Source of the DNA: JANYJJ01 sp038241115
GTDB lineage: Bacteria > Pseudomonadota > Gammaproteobacteria > Burkholderiales > Burkholderiaceae_C
Direction: 5' to 3'
Length of the DNA stretch: 46,808 nucleotides
Assembly (NCBI GenBank): GCA_038241115.1
Contig: JBBRGA010000007.1
Coordinates: 1-46,808, forward strand
Shown piece by piece: positions 24,801 through 32,523 of the stretch. Every line of letters starts with the position of its first letter. Positions within the stretch are counted from its first letter, which is position 1. Under the pieces are notes generated by a model that saw nothing but the letters and a program-made list of their open reading frames with translations, was not told the origin of the DNA and searched no databases. The position numbers and the translations under genes were made by a program.

Positions 24801-25988
24801 ATGCCCATGATCAACGACACCGCCCACGCCTTCATGCCCTACCCCGAGGCGGCCGTGCCGAACGCCGCCACCGGCCCACTTTCGGGGCTGAGCTTCGGCG
24901 TGAAAGACCTGTTCGACCTGGCGGGGTATCCCACCAGCGGCGGCCAACCTTTCCTGCTGGCGATGTCGGGCATCAAGACACACACGGCACCCACAGTGCA
25001 GCGACTGCTGGACGCCGGTGCGCGCTTCGTGGGCAAGACCATCACCGACGAACTAGCGTTCTCGATGAACGGGCAGAACGCCCACTTCGGCTCACCCATC
25101 AACGGCGCCGCGCCTGAGCGCATCAGCGGCGGCTCGTCGTCGGGCTCGGCCTCCGCCGTGTCCAACCGGCTGTGCGACTTTGCCTTGGGCACCGACACCG
25201 GCGGCAGTGTTCGCGCACCTGCCAGCCACTGCGGCCTCGTCGGGCTGCGGCCTACTCACGGCCGCGTCAGCCTGCAAGGCGCGCTCGACTTGTCACCGAG
25301 CTTCGACACCTGCGGCTGGTTTGCCCGTGACGTGCCGACCTTCGCCCGCGTGGCCGCGGTGTTGTTGGGGGCCGATGCCGCACCGCTGCCGGCATCTGTT
25401 CGCCTGCTGCTGCCCACCGACGTGTGGGGTTTGCTGACGCCCGAAGTCACCGAGGCGTTGGCCGCGCCGCGCGCGCATACCGAAGCACTGCTAGGCGCCG
25501 CCGCGCCAGTGGAGGCAGTGCTGGACAGCTTCGACACCATGTACTGGAACTTCCGCTACCTGCAAGGCCGCGAAGCCTGGGCCACCGACGGCCCGCTGAT
25601 CACCCGCTATCAGCCGCCACTGGGGCCGGGCGTGGCGGCGCGCTTTGGCTGGTCGGCACAAGTCACGGACGCGCAAGTTGCATCAGCCACAGCCTTCCGC
25701 AACGCCTTCCGCGCCCACTTGACTGCCTTGCTGGGCAACGACGGCGTGCTGCTGATGCCCACCATGCCCGATGTGGCACCGCGCATCAGCGACGACGAAG
25801 CAGGCCTGGAAAACTACCGCAACAGCGCCATCCGAATGTTGTGCATCTCGGTGCTCTCAGGCTTCCCGCAACTGAGCCTGCCGTTGGCCACAAGGCAAGG
25901 TGCGCCGCTGGGTATCAGTCTGCTCGGCCCGGCGGACAGCGATGCCAGCTTGGTGGCCCTCGCGCAGCGCATCACTGCGCCGCAGTGA
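24801..25988 (+). CDS. Amidase of the amidase-signature family (AMI1-like)
   Basis: Hydrolyses an amide bond, releasing ammonia or an amine. The Ser-cisSer-Lys triad is visible as Lys35 (FGVKDLFD), Ser112 (ISGGSSSGSAS) and Ser136 (GTDTGGSVRAPA); the 24-residue spacing between the two serines matches the family. The segment FSMNGQNAHFGSPINGAAPE resembles plant AMI1 and its bacterial relatives. At 395 residues it is a short member of the family. It starts at 24801 (a second ATG at 24807 is possible), 36 bp after the transporter, and has the same CTG-rich codon use. Context suggests it processes the imported substrate, but the substrate is unknown. There is no signal peptide, so it is cytoplasmic. 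Confidence 0.9.
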   Translation: MPMINDTAHAFMPYPEAAVPNAATGPLSGLSFGVKDLFDLAGYPTSGGQPFLLAMSGIKTHTAPTVQRLLDAGARFVGKTITDELAFSMNGQNAHFGSPINGAAPERISGGSSSGSASAVSNRLCDFALGTDTGGSVRAPASHCGLVGLRPTHGRVSLQGALDLSPSFDTCGWFARDVPTFARVAAVLLGADAAPLPASVRLLLPTDVWGLLTPEVTEALAAPRAHTEALLGAAAPVEAVLDSFDTMYWNFRYLQGREAWATDGPLITRYQPPLGPGVAARFGWSAQVTDAQVASATAFRNAFRAHLTALLGNDGVLLMPTMPDVAPRISDDEAGLENYRNSAIRMLCISVLSGFPQLSLPLATRQGAPLGISLLGPADSDASLVALAQRITAPQ

Positions 25989-26013
25989 TGCGGTGACACG
26001 CGGGTCGCGGGTC

Positions 26014-26069
26014 GCAGTTCTTAAGTTGCAGTTCTTAAGTTGCGGTGCTTAAGTTGCGGTGCTTAAGTT
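26014..26069. repeat. Four tandem 14-bp repeats after the amidase gene
   Basis: Two copies of GCAGTTCTTAAGTT are followed by two copies of GCGGTGCTTAAGTT, head to tail without gaps, starting 26 bp after the amidase stop. The two halves differ at three positions, suggesting duplication of each variant. Each unit contains CTTAAG. No terminator hairpin is evident here. Confidence 0.9.
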
Positions 26070-26100
26070 GCAACACTCAACACGCACCATCCGCGCGTAC

Positions 26101-26132
26101 GTGCGACTGCGCGACTGTGCGACTGTGCGACT
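26101..26132. repeat. Four tandem 8-bp repeats
   Basis: GTGCGACT, GCGCGACT, GTGCGACT, GTGCGACT are arranged head to tail. The array lies 31 bp beyond the 14-bp array and just after the stop of the convergent gene ending at 26147. It looks like slippage-prone non-coding DNA. Confidence 0.85.
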
Positions 26133-26146
26133 GTGGGTCAGTGCAT

Positions 26147-26719
26147 TCACTGCGTCACTGCGCTCACGGGTTGACTTCTCGATTTCCGAATATTCGCCGG
26201 GAACAGAACTTCGCGGCGCAGCCACAGCCTGAATTTCAGCGAACTTGCATCGGTGGACTTGTCCAGATAAGTCGCGAGTGCGTCCACATTCATGCGAACA
26301 GCACCCCTCGAAGATTTTGGAAAAGAAACGATCCGCAGGCCCTGCGGGAACATCCGCTCAAGAACCAAATCGCCCGGCAGGCCAGGAAGCACCTTTCGGG
26401 CGTCAGCTGTCTTGATCCACAGGCCGAGCGTTGAATCCTCGGTGATGTCCATGCTGAAACCGCGATGCGCGTAGTGCCGCCCATCGAGCTCGCTATAAGC
26501 AAGCCTCTTTGCAAAGAGGACCGACTCTTCGATCACGCCGATGACGGGTCGTGCAAGTGCAATCCCGAACAACGGCGCACAAACGGCAAGGCCAGTGGCG
26601 CCGACCGAACGCCAAACGAAGTAACTGACCGCGCTGCACGCGATCAGCCTCAACGTGAGGACAACTACAAGTGGCACTTCAGCGGCCTGACGTTGAAGAG
26701 GAAACGCGCTGACCGACAT
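26147..26719 (-). CDS. Hypothetical protein with N-terminal membrane segments
   Basis: I do not recognise the family. The 190-residue product has two adjoining hydrophobic segments at about residues 16-35 and 42-62. A soluble C-terminal part of about 120 residues follows, with stretches such as LGLWIKTADARKVLPGLPGD and RLWLRREVLFPANIR. The order suggests a small inner-membrane protein with a cytoplasmic or periplasmic domain. It is monocistronic as far as can be seen; the nearest same-strand gene is 95 bp upstream. Evidence for coding is the continuous frame and ordinary protein-like composition. The gene is convergent with the amidase, with tandem repeats between them. No strong ribosome site is seen before the ATG. 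Confidence 0.6.
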   Translation of the reverse strand: MSVSAFPLQRQAAEVPLVVVLTLRLIACSAVSYFVWRSVGATGLAVCAPLFGIALARPVIGVIEESVLFAKRLAYSELDGRHYAHRGFSMDITEDSTLGLWIKTADARKVLPGLPGDLVLERMFPQGLRIVSFPKSSRGAVRMNVDALATYLDKSTDASSLKFRLWLRREVLFPANIRKSRSQPVSAVTQ

Positions 26720-26814
26720 CGCGCGCCGGCCGCAACTGCGGTGCGTTCAGCTTTCGTGTCGGGCCGTGACGGGGCGACAGGAAGCTCGAACAACATTTTG
26801 CGCACCCGCCGCAT

Positions 26815-27123
26815 TCAAACGACGTGGGTTTCACCCATCATCACGTCCACTCCGGCCGATGCGAAATTGGCCAGATCCGCGGCAGTGGCTTGTCCCTGAG
26901 GCGAAGCCATCGCGGCTCCAATCGCAGGCAGTGATTCAAATTCCAAAGTAGCCACCAGGTAGACGCTGTGCTTGCCCGCCATTCCCATGACATCACCACG
27001 TGTTACTTCATAGCTCAGCAAGCCAGGAATCGTTTTGGCCAGAGGCACGTGCTTGTTGAAGTAATAGCTGTCGAATGCAGCGGTGTCCGCCGGCTGCTGG
27101 TAAATCGCGTAAAGCTTGGCCAT
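26815..27123 (-). CDS. EthD-family small protein
   Basis: Small ferredoxin-like-fold (dimeric alpha-beta barrel) protein of the EthD/REDY type. The 102-residue product starts at ATG 27123 (MAKLYAIYQQPADTAAFDSY) with GAGGAA five bases upstream; a longer open frame extends to 27204 but lacks a ribosome site. Family marks are the N-terminal strand KLYAIYQQP, the HVPLAKTIPGLLSYEV segment, where His is a conserved feature, and a C-terminal stretch with FASAGVDVMMGE. EthD-type proteins are linked to degradation of ethers and other organics, but many are of unknown role. It lies alone between a hypothetical gene and a tRNA. Confidence 0.82.
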   Translation of the reverse strand: MAKLYAIYQQPADTAAFDSYYFNKHVPLAKTIPGLLSYEVTRGDVMGMAGKHSVYLVATLEFESLPAIGAAMASPQGQATAADLANFASAGVDVMMGETHVV

Positions 27124-27453
27124 CTTCATTCCTCGGTTGACGCTCACCGTGAGCGACCGCTCAGGTGTCCTGATGACGTTAACTTTGCTGCTTGAGGCTG
27201 TCAATCAGATCCACCGGACAGTCGCTTGCATGTCGGGCTCCGTTCAAACGGGTCAGTTTTCACAGAACGATTTCGTCGAATGGCCGCCGCCGCGACGCTT
27301 GGATGTGTCGATCAGCGAAACAGTCGCCGCATTGGATGCGATCCCTCGCCTCATCACGTGCTGGAACATAGCGCCGAGCCATCTGCAAAGCAAGAAGCCG
27401 ACGCGATGTCAACTTACGGCAGCACTTTGAGTCGTCGCTGCTCTTGATTCAAT
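27124..27453. other. Gene-free stretch between the EthD gene and the tRNA
   Basis: 330 bp in which I find no convincing gene, repeat or operator. It includes the promoter region of the EthD-type gene (towards 27124) and the flank downstream of the tRNA 3' end. I looked for a duplicated tRNA 3' end (attachment site) and saw none. Confidence 0.5.
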
Positions 27454-27530
27454 TGGTAGGCCGTGTAGGACTTGAACCTACGACCAAAGGATTATGAGTC
27501 CTCTGCTCTAACCAACTGAGCTAACGGCCC
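27454..27530 (-). tRNA. tRNA with CAU anticodon, probably tRNA-Ile2 (lysidine-modified)
   Basis: A full cloverleaf reads 5' to 3' from 27530 to 27454, 77 nt including an encoded CCA. The anticodon loop is CTCATAA (anticodon CAT), the T-loop TTCAAGT. A CAT anticodon may be elongator Met, initiator Met or Ile2. The acceptor stem has C4-G69 and C5-G68, the pairs that favour recognition by the lysidine synthase TilS. The anticodon stem-loop and variable loop (GACTCATAATC, TTGGTCG) resemble E. coli ileX. I therefore favour Ile2 over Met. The first pair is a G-U wobble. Confidence 0.93.
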
Positions 27531-27633
27531 GAGCGGCGGATTGTATGCAGGCGACATGCTCGCGGGCTTGCGCACTTCAGTTTCACCGCGTCGCCGCTTA
27601 CTTCGCTGCTTACATCGACGCTCACTTCGAAAG

Positions 27634-28686
27634 CTACTTCGAGCTCAGCGCATTGCTCACCAATCGAGAGGTGATGTCGACGATTTGGATCATGCGGTCG
27701 TAGGCCATGCGGGTGGGGCCGATGACGCCCAAGGTGCCGACCACCTGGCCGTCCACCACGTAGGGCGACGACACGACGGACAACTCTTCAAACGGCACCA
27801 CCATGCTTTCGCCGCCGATGTAGATGCGCACGCCTTCAGCCCGGCTGCTGCCTTCCAGCAAACGCATGAGCTGGGTTTTTTGCTCGAACAAATCGAACAG
27901 TTTGCGCAGACTGCCCATGTCGCTGGAAAAGTCTTGAACCGTCAGCAAGTTGCGCTCGCCGCTGATGACGACTTGCTCTTGGCTGTCGGCCATGGCGTCG
28001 CTGCCGGCCTGCACGGCGGCTTGCATGAGGGTGGCGATCTCACCGCGCAGCTGGTCGACTTCGGTCTTCAGGCGCTCGCGCACTGCCTCTATCGTCAGTC
28101 CAGCGTAGGTGGCGGTGAGGTAGTTGCTGGCCTCAACCAACTGGGTTTGGGTGTAGTCCTGCGCGGTAAAGATGACGCGGTTTTGCACATCGCCGTCGGG
28201 CGCCACCAAGATCACCAGCACGCGGCGCTCGCTGAGGCGCATGAATTCGATGTGGTGAAACACGCTGACCTTGCGCGGCGCGGTGACCACACCCACAAAG
28301 CTGGACAGACTGGAAAGCAGCTGCGCGGCGTTGGCGATCACGCGCTGCGGCTGGTCGTGTTGAAGGTGCGGCTCCACCGGTGCGCCGGAGCCGAATTGCA
28401 GGGTTTGCGCGGCCGCACCAAACTGCAGCGGCTGCGCGGTCAGCATGGTGTCGACAAACAGCCTGTAGCCGCGCGCCGTGGGTATGCGGCCGGCGCTCGT
28501 GTGAGGGCTGGCGATGAGGCCGAGGTCTTCCAAATCGGCCATCACGTTGCGGATGGTGGCCGACGACAAATCCAGACCAGAGGCACGCGACAAGGTGCGT
28601 GAACCCACCGGCACGCCGTCAGCGATGTAGCGCTCGACAAGGGTCTTCAGTAAGGTTTTTGCGCGGTCGTCCATGGTCGATTTCAT
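27634..28686 (-). CDS. hrcA: Heat-inducible transcription repressor HrcA
   Basis: Repressor of chaperone genes (groESL, dnaK) that binds CIRCE elements. The 350 residues have the N-terminal winged-helix region (LVERYIADGVPVGSRTLSRA and LSSATIRNVMADLEDLGLI, about residues 15-60) and the segment HTSAGRIPTARGYRLFVD, hallmarks of HrcA. The C-terminal GAF-like portion includes a strand near VVGTLGVIGPTRMAYDRMI. The start may be 28686 (MKSTMDDRAK) or the ATG four codons later (MDDRAK); neither has a strong ribosome site. No CIRCE inverted repeat is seen in the short region shared with the divergent nadK. The hrcA/nadK/recN arrangement is usual in Burkholderiales. Confidence 0.95.
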   Translation of the reverse strand: MKSTMDDRAKTLLKTLVERYIADGVPVGSRTLSRASGLDLSSATIRNVMADLEDLGLIASPHTSAGRIPTARGYRLFVDTMLTAQPLQFGAAAQTLQFGSGAPVEPHLQHDQPQRVIANAAQLLSSLSSFVGVVTAPRKVSVFHHIEFMRLSERRVLVILVAPDGDVQNRVIFTAQDYTQTQLVEASNYLTATYAGLTIEAVRERLKTEVDQLRGEIATLMQAAVQAGSDAMADSQEQVVISGERNLLTVQDFSSDMGSLRKLFDLFEQKTQLMRLLEGSSRAEGVRIYIGGESMVVPFEELSVVSSPYVVDGQVVGTLGVIGPTRMAYDRMIQIVDITSRLVSNALSSK

Positions 28687-28766
28687 TGTAGGCGGCAGCC
28701 CGCGCAGGCCCCATTTGGCAGGCGTTGCGCCGTGTGTGCGGTGGGGTCGCTGTGGTGTAATTCTTC

Positions 28767-29696
28767 ATGGCAAGTCGCTTCAAACACGCCGCGTTGGTGG
28801 GCAAATACAACGTCTCCAACGTCTCCAACGCCTCCAATTCGGCCATCGCCTCGAACGCGGGCAGCTCCACCAGCATGCGCAGCGTGCTTGGTGAGATTGC
28901 GCAGTTCTTGATTGCCCAAGGCTTGGAGGTTTCACTTGAACGCGACACGGCGCTGAACACCGGCATCAGCGATCACGGTGCGCTGACACCGGCTGAAATT
29001 GGTCAGCGCTGTGACATCGCCGTGGTGGTGGGCGGCGACGGCACCATGCTTGGCATCGCCCGCCAGTTGGCCCGCTTTGGCACGCCTTTGGTGGGCATCA
29101 ACCAAGGGCGCTTGGGCTTCATCACCGATGTGGCGATGGACCACTACGCGCAGGCCCTGAAACCGATGCTCGCCGGCGACTACGTCGAGGAACGTCGCAC
29201 CATGCTGGAAGGCGGCGTGTGGCGCGACGCCGAAACCATCTTTGAAGGCTATGCCCTGAACGATGTGGTGGTCAGCCGGGGCGTGAGCGCCAGCATGGTG
29301 GAGTTGGAGGTGCGCTGCGGCGAGGAAAGCGTGACTCACATGCGTGCCGACGGCTTGATCGTGGCGTCGCCCACGGGCTCCACCGCTTACGCGCTGTCGG
29401 CAGGCGGACCCATCTTGCACCCCGGCATTGCGGGCTGGGTGTTGGCGCCGATTGCGCCTCACGATTTGTCAAACCGACCCATCGTGCTGCCCGACGCTGG
29501 TGAGATCAGCATTCACATCGTCAACGGTCGGGACGCGAGCGTCAACTTCGACATGCAAAGCCTGGCCAGCCTGATGCAAGGCGACCGCATCACAGTACGC
29601 CGCTCGGTGCACCAGGTTCACTTTTTGCACCCACTCGGTTGGAGCTACTACGCCACGCTGCGCGGCAAGCTGCACTGGAATCGCGGCGCGGCCTGA
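28767..29696 (+). CDS. nadK: NAD kinase
   Basis: Phosphorylates NAD+ to NADP+ using ATP or polyphosphate. The 309 residues contain the GGDGTMLG nucleotide motif at 89-96, NQGRLGFITDV, and the NE/D-type region followed by DGLIVASPTGSTAYALSAGG, all diagnostic. Residues ~15-35 are an Asn/Ser-rich segment (NVSNVSNASNSAIASNAGSS) encoded by a 9-bp tandem repeat, in a loop near the N-terminus where other NadK proteins are also variable; it should be tolerated. The gene is divergent from hrcA (80 bp) and followed by recN after 26 bp. Confidence 0.96.
   Translation: MASRFKHAALVGKYNVSNVSNASNSAIASNAGSSTSMRSVLGEIAQFLIAQGLEVSLERDTALNTGISDHGALTPAEIGQRCDIAVVVGGDGTMLGIARQLARFGTPLVGINQGRLGFITDVAMDHYAQALKPMLAGDYVEERRTMLEGGVWRDAETIFEGYALNDVVVSRGVSASMVELEVRCGEESVTHMRADGLIVASPTGSTAYALSAGGPILHPGIAGWVLAPIAPHDLSNRPIVLPDAGEISIHIVNGRDASVNFDMQSLASLMQGDRITVRRSVHQVHFLHPLGWSYYATLRGKLHWNRGAA
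28809..28835 (+). repeat. Three tandem 9-bp in-frame repeats within nadK
   Basis: AACGTCTCC, AACGTCTCC and AACGCCTCC encode Asn-Val/Ala-Ser three times. Slippage would add or remove three residues without breaking the frame. A degenerate fourth unit (AATTCGGCC) follows. Confidence 0.9.
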
Positions 29697-29722
29697 CGCC
29701 CGTTCAACTGGCCTAAAACCAA

Positions 29723-31486
29723 ATGCTCAGAAGCTTGTCCCTGCGTGACTTTGTGATCGTCACTTCGCTGGAAGTCAACATGCGCGCGGGCTTCATGGTG
29801 CTGACCGGTGAAACCGGCGCGGGCAAGTCCATCTTGATCGACGCACTGCAGTTGGCACTGGGCAGCCGGGGCGACGCGGGCGTGGTGCGCGAAGGCGCGG
29901 CGCGCGCTGAAATCACTGCCGAATTCGACTCGCCCCCATCGCTGAACGAATGGCTGCGTGATGCAGGTTTCGAGACAGGTTCAGATTCAGGCATCGATGA
30001 AGGCAAGACGCTCTTGATGCGCCGCCACATCGATGCCCAAGGCAAGAGCCGCGCCTGGATCAACGGCAGCGGCGCCACCTTGGCGCAACTGCGCGAAGCC
30101 TCCGATCACTTGGTGGACATTCACGGCCAGCACGCATGGCAAAGCCTCACACGCCCAGCGTCGGTGCGAGACTTGCTGGACGCCTACGCCGGCGTGCAAA
30201 CCGCACCGATGGCGCAGGCTTGGGCGCTGTGGAAACAAGCCGGTGATGCGCTCAAAAAAGCGCAAGGCCAGCATGCCGATTTAGACCGCGAACGCGAGCG
30301 GCTCAGTTGGCAAATTGGCGAAATGGGCAAGCTGTCGCCGGGCGAAAACGAATGGGCGGAGTTGAGTGCCGAGCATCAACGCCTGTCGAATGCACAGTCT
30401 TTGATAGATGCCGCACGAACCGCGCTGAGTGCTGTCACCGAAGCCGACGACAACGCCGAGGCGTTGACCGCGCGTGCCACCGATGCCTTGCAGGAAGTGT
30501 CTGCTTTCGATGCGCAACTGGCGTCGGTGATCGAGGTGTTGCAGGGCGCGCAGGCGCAGCTGCAAGACGCCGGCCACACGCTGAGCAGCTATTTGCACCA
30601 CACCGAGTTAGAGCCCGAACGCCTTCGCGAGCTGGACGAGCGCTTGGCCGCGTGGATCAGCCTAGCGCGGCGCTACCGCAGGCCGGCGGCCGAACTGCCC
30701 GCCTTGTGGGCGCAGTGGAAAGACGAATTGCGCGCACTCGATGCGGCAAGCGATCTGGGCGCAATGCAGCAGGCCCTTGAGGCAGCCCGGTCGACATTCC
30801 AGGCGCGCGCCAAGCTGGTGTCAACGGCGCGCCGAAAAGCGGCTCCTCAATTGGCCGCCAAAGTCACGCTGGCCATGCAGCAACTGGGGATGGCCGGAGG
30901 TCAATTTGAGATTGCATTGACGGCGTCGGACGTGCCGCAAAGTTTTGGCATGGAGTCGGCCGAGTTTTTGGTCGCAGGCCACGCGGGCAGCACGCCGCGG
31001 CCTTTGTCCAAAGTGGCTTCAGGCGGAGAGTTGTCGCGCATCGCCTTGGCCATTGCCGTGACCACCAGCGAATTGGGCAGCTCGGGCACTTTGATATTCG
31101 ACGAGATCGACGCCGGCGTGGGCGGCGCGGTGGCCGAAACCGTGGGGCTTTTGATGAAGCAGTTGGGCCGCGACCGGCAGGTCATGGCGGTGACGCATCT
31201 GCCGCAAGTGGCCGCTTGTGCCGATCACCATTTGGTGGTTTCCAAGCGCATGCGCGAAGGGCGCACGCAGAGCGAGGTTCATGCCTTGGACGGCGAGGCA
31301 CGCGTGGGTGAGATTGCCCGCATGCTTGGCGGCGAACGTACATCCGGCACCAGCCTGGCGCACGCACTGGAGCTGCTCGGAGGGAGTGTCGACGTAGCAG
31401 CCGAGACCCAAACAGAAGCCGAAACAACGGCCAAAGCGACAACCAGAACGACAGCCAAAAAATTGAACCCCAAGGCCAAACAATGA
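29723..31486 (+). CDS. recN: DNA repair protein RecN
   Basis: SMC-like ATPase acting in double-strand break repair. The 587-residue product has Walker A GETGAGKS at residues 29-36 after the typical MLRSLSLRDFVIV start. A long coiled coil fills the middle (rich in Glu, Ala and Arg, about 150-370). The C-terminal half-domain holds the signature LSKVASGGELSRIALAI and Walker B GTLIFDEIDAGVGG, followed by MAVTHLPQVAACADHH. The C-terminal ~25 residues are a Thr/Ala/Lys-rich tail. The stop overlaps the rapZ start by ATGA. No LexA box is obvious in the 26 bp before it; it is probably co-transcribed with nadK. Confidence 0.97.
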   Translation: MLRSLSLRDFVIVTSLEVNMRAGFMVLTGETGAGKSILIDALQLALGSRGDAGVVREGAARAEITAEFDSPPSLNEWLRDAGFETGSDSGIDEGKTLLMRRHIDAQGKSRAWINGSGATLAQLREASDHLVDIHGQHAWQSLTRPASVRDLLDAYAGVQTAPMAQAWALWKQAGDALKKAQGQHADLDRERERLSWQIGEMGKLSPGENEWAELSAEHQRLSNAQSLIDAARTALSAVTEADDNAEALTARATDALQEVSAFDAQLASVIEVLQGAQAQLQDAGHTLSSYLHHTELEPERLRELDERLAAWISLARRYRRPAAELPALWAQWKDELRALDAASDLGAMQQALEAARSTFQARAKLVSTARRKAAPQLAAKVTLAMQQLGMAGGQFEIALTASDVPQSFGMESAEFLVAGHAGSTPRPLSKVASGGELSRIALAIAVTTSELGSSGTLIFDEIDAGVGGAVAETVGLLMKQLGRDRQVMAVTHLPQVAACADHHLVVSKRMREGRTQSEVHALDGEARVGEIARMLGGERTSGTSLAHALELLGGSVDVAAETQTEAETTAKATTRTTAKKLNPKAKQ

Positions 31487-32520
31487 CGCAAACCCATTGG
31501 GCCGACCTGACCGCAGATGACAGTGGCAGCGCGAGCAAGCGCGAGCTGGTGCTGGTCACCGGCATCTCGGGATCGGGAAAATCGGTGGCGCTGCACGCCC
31601 TTGAAGACGCAGGCTTCTTTTGCGTCGACAACCTGCCGCCCGAATTGCTGCGCGATTTTTTGAAACTCGAGCGTGAACGCCTTGCGCGACGTGTGGCCAT
31701 CGCCATCGATGTCCGCAGCGCGGGCTCGCTGCCTTTTTTGTTGCCTCTGATTGACCAACTTCGCCGTGAAGGCGTGTCGGTTCAAGCCGTTTTTTTAGAC
31801 GCCAGCACCGATGCGCTGGTGCGCCGTTTTTCTGAAACTCGGCGCCCTCATCCGCTCACGCAAGAGGCCGCGGATCGGGGGCAGGCTCAACGGCAAAGGA
31901 ATGGGAATGGAAATGGATCTACAAACGAGGACGGGCTTCAGCAGGGACCAGAGCTCAAAGAAGTCACTGACCGCCGGCAGTCTGACCACGAACCCAGCGG
32001 CAATCGCGCACTGGTCGATGCCATCGAGCTAGAGCGCGAGCTGCTGGCCGAGCTGCGGGAAGTGTCCACTGTCATCGACACCAGCCAACTGCGAGCGCCG
32101 CAGTTGCGCACCTGGATCGGCGACTTGGTCAAAGCCAGCGGCTCCAAGCTGACCCTGGTGTTTGAGTCGTTCGCTTTCAAGCACGGTGTGCCGCTGGACG
32201 CTGACTATGTGTTCGATGTGCGCGTCCTGCCCAATCCGCACTACATCCCCGAGATGCGCCACCAAACCGGGCGCGATGCCGACGTCGCGCAGTACCTCGC
32301 GGCCCAGCCCGAAGTCATTGAAATGCTGGGGCAAATCGAGACTTTTTTGACGCGCTGGTTGCCTGCTTTTGAAGCCGATCAGCGCAGCTACCTGACGGTG
32401 GCCATAGGTTGCACAGGCGGGCAACACCGGTCGGTTTATTTCGTCGAGCAGCTCTCGAAGTGCTTTGCTGCCAGAGCGGTCACGTTGATCCGTCACCGCG
32501 AGCTCGACGCCCGCCGTTGA
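31483..32520 (+). CDS. rapZ: RapZ/YvcJ-family RNase adapter (nucleotide-binding), with an insert
   Basis: P-loop nucleotide-binding protein; in E. coli RapZ guides RNase E to the GlmZ small RNA and so controls amino-sugar synthesis. Residues 27-34 (GISGSGKS) are Walker A. FFCVDNLPPELL (46-56), the RRFSETRRPHPL segment (114-125), the C-terminal DVRVLPNPHYIPEMRHQTG and the final IGCTGGQHRSVYFVEQL are family hallmarks. At 345 residues it is about 60 longer than E. coli RapZ. The excess is mainly a hydrophilic insert at about 126-172 (with the run NGNGNG) placed between RRPHPL and ALVDAIELERELL, which are normally almost adjacent. It overlaps recN by ATGA and converges on mutY with three bases between stops. 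Confidence 0.94.
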   Translation: MTQTHWADLTADDSGSASKRELVLVTGISGSGKSVALHALEDAGFFCVDNLPPELLRDFLKLERERLARRVAIAIDVRSAGSLPFLLPLIDQLRREGVSVQAVFLDASTDALVRRFSETRRPHPLTQEAADRGQAQRQRNGNGNGSTNEDGLQQGPELKEVTDRRQSDHEPSGNRALVDAIELERELLAELREVSTVIDTSQLRAPQLRTWIGDLVKASGSKLTLVFESFAFKHGVPLDADYVFDVRVLPNPHYIPEMRHQTGRDADVAQYLAAQPEVIEMLGQIETFLTRWLPAFEADQRSYLTVAIGCTGGQHRSVYFVEQLSKCFAARAVTLIRHRELDARR

Positions 32521-32523
32521 ACG

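Noticed and set aside
17815..27530. tRNA-integrated genomic island ending at the CAU tRNA
   Set aside because: The tRNA 3' end faces the accessory block, but I found no integrase and no duplicated tRNA 3' end to its left.
28687..28766. CIRCE element controlling hrcA
   Set aside because: No TTAGCACTC-N9-GAGTGCTAA-like inverted repeat is present between hrcA and nadK.
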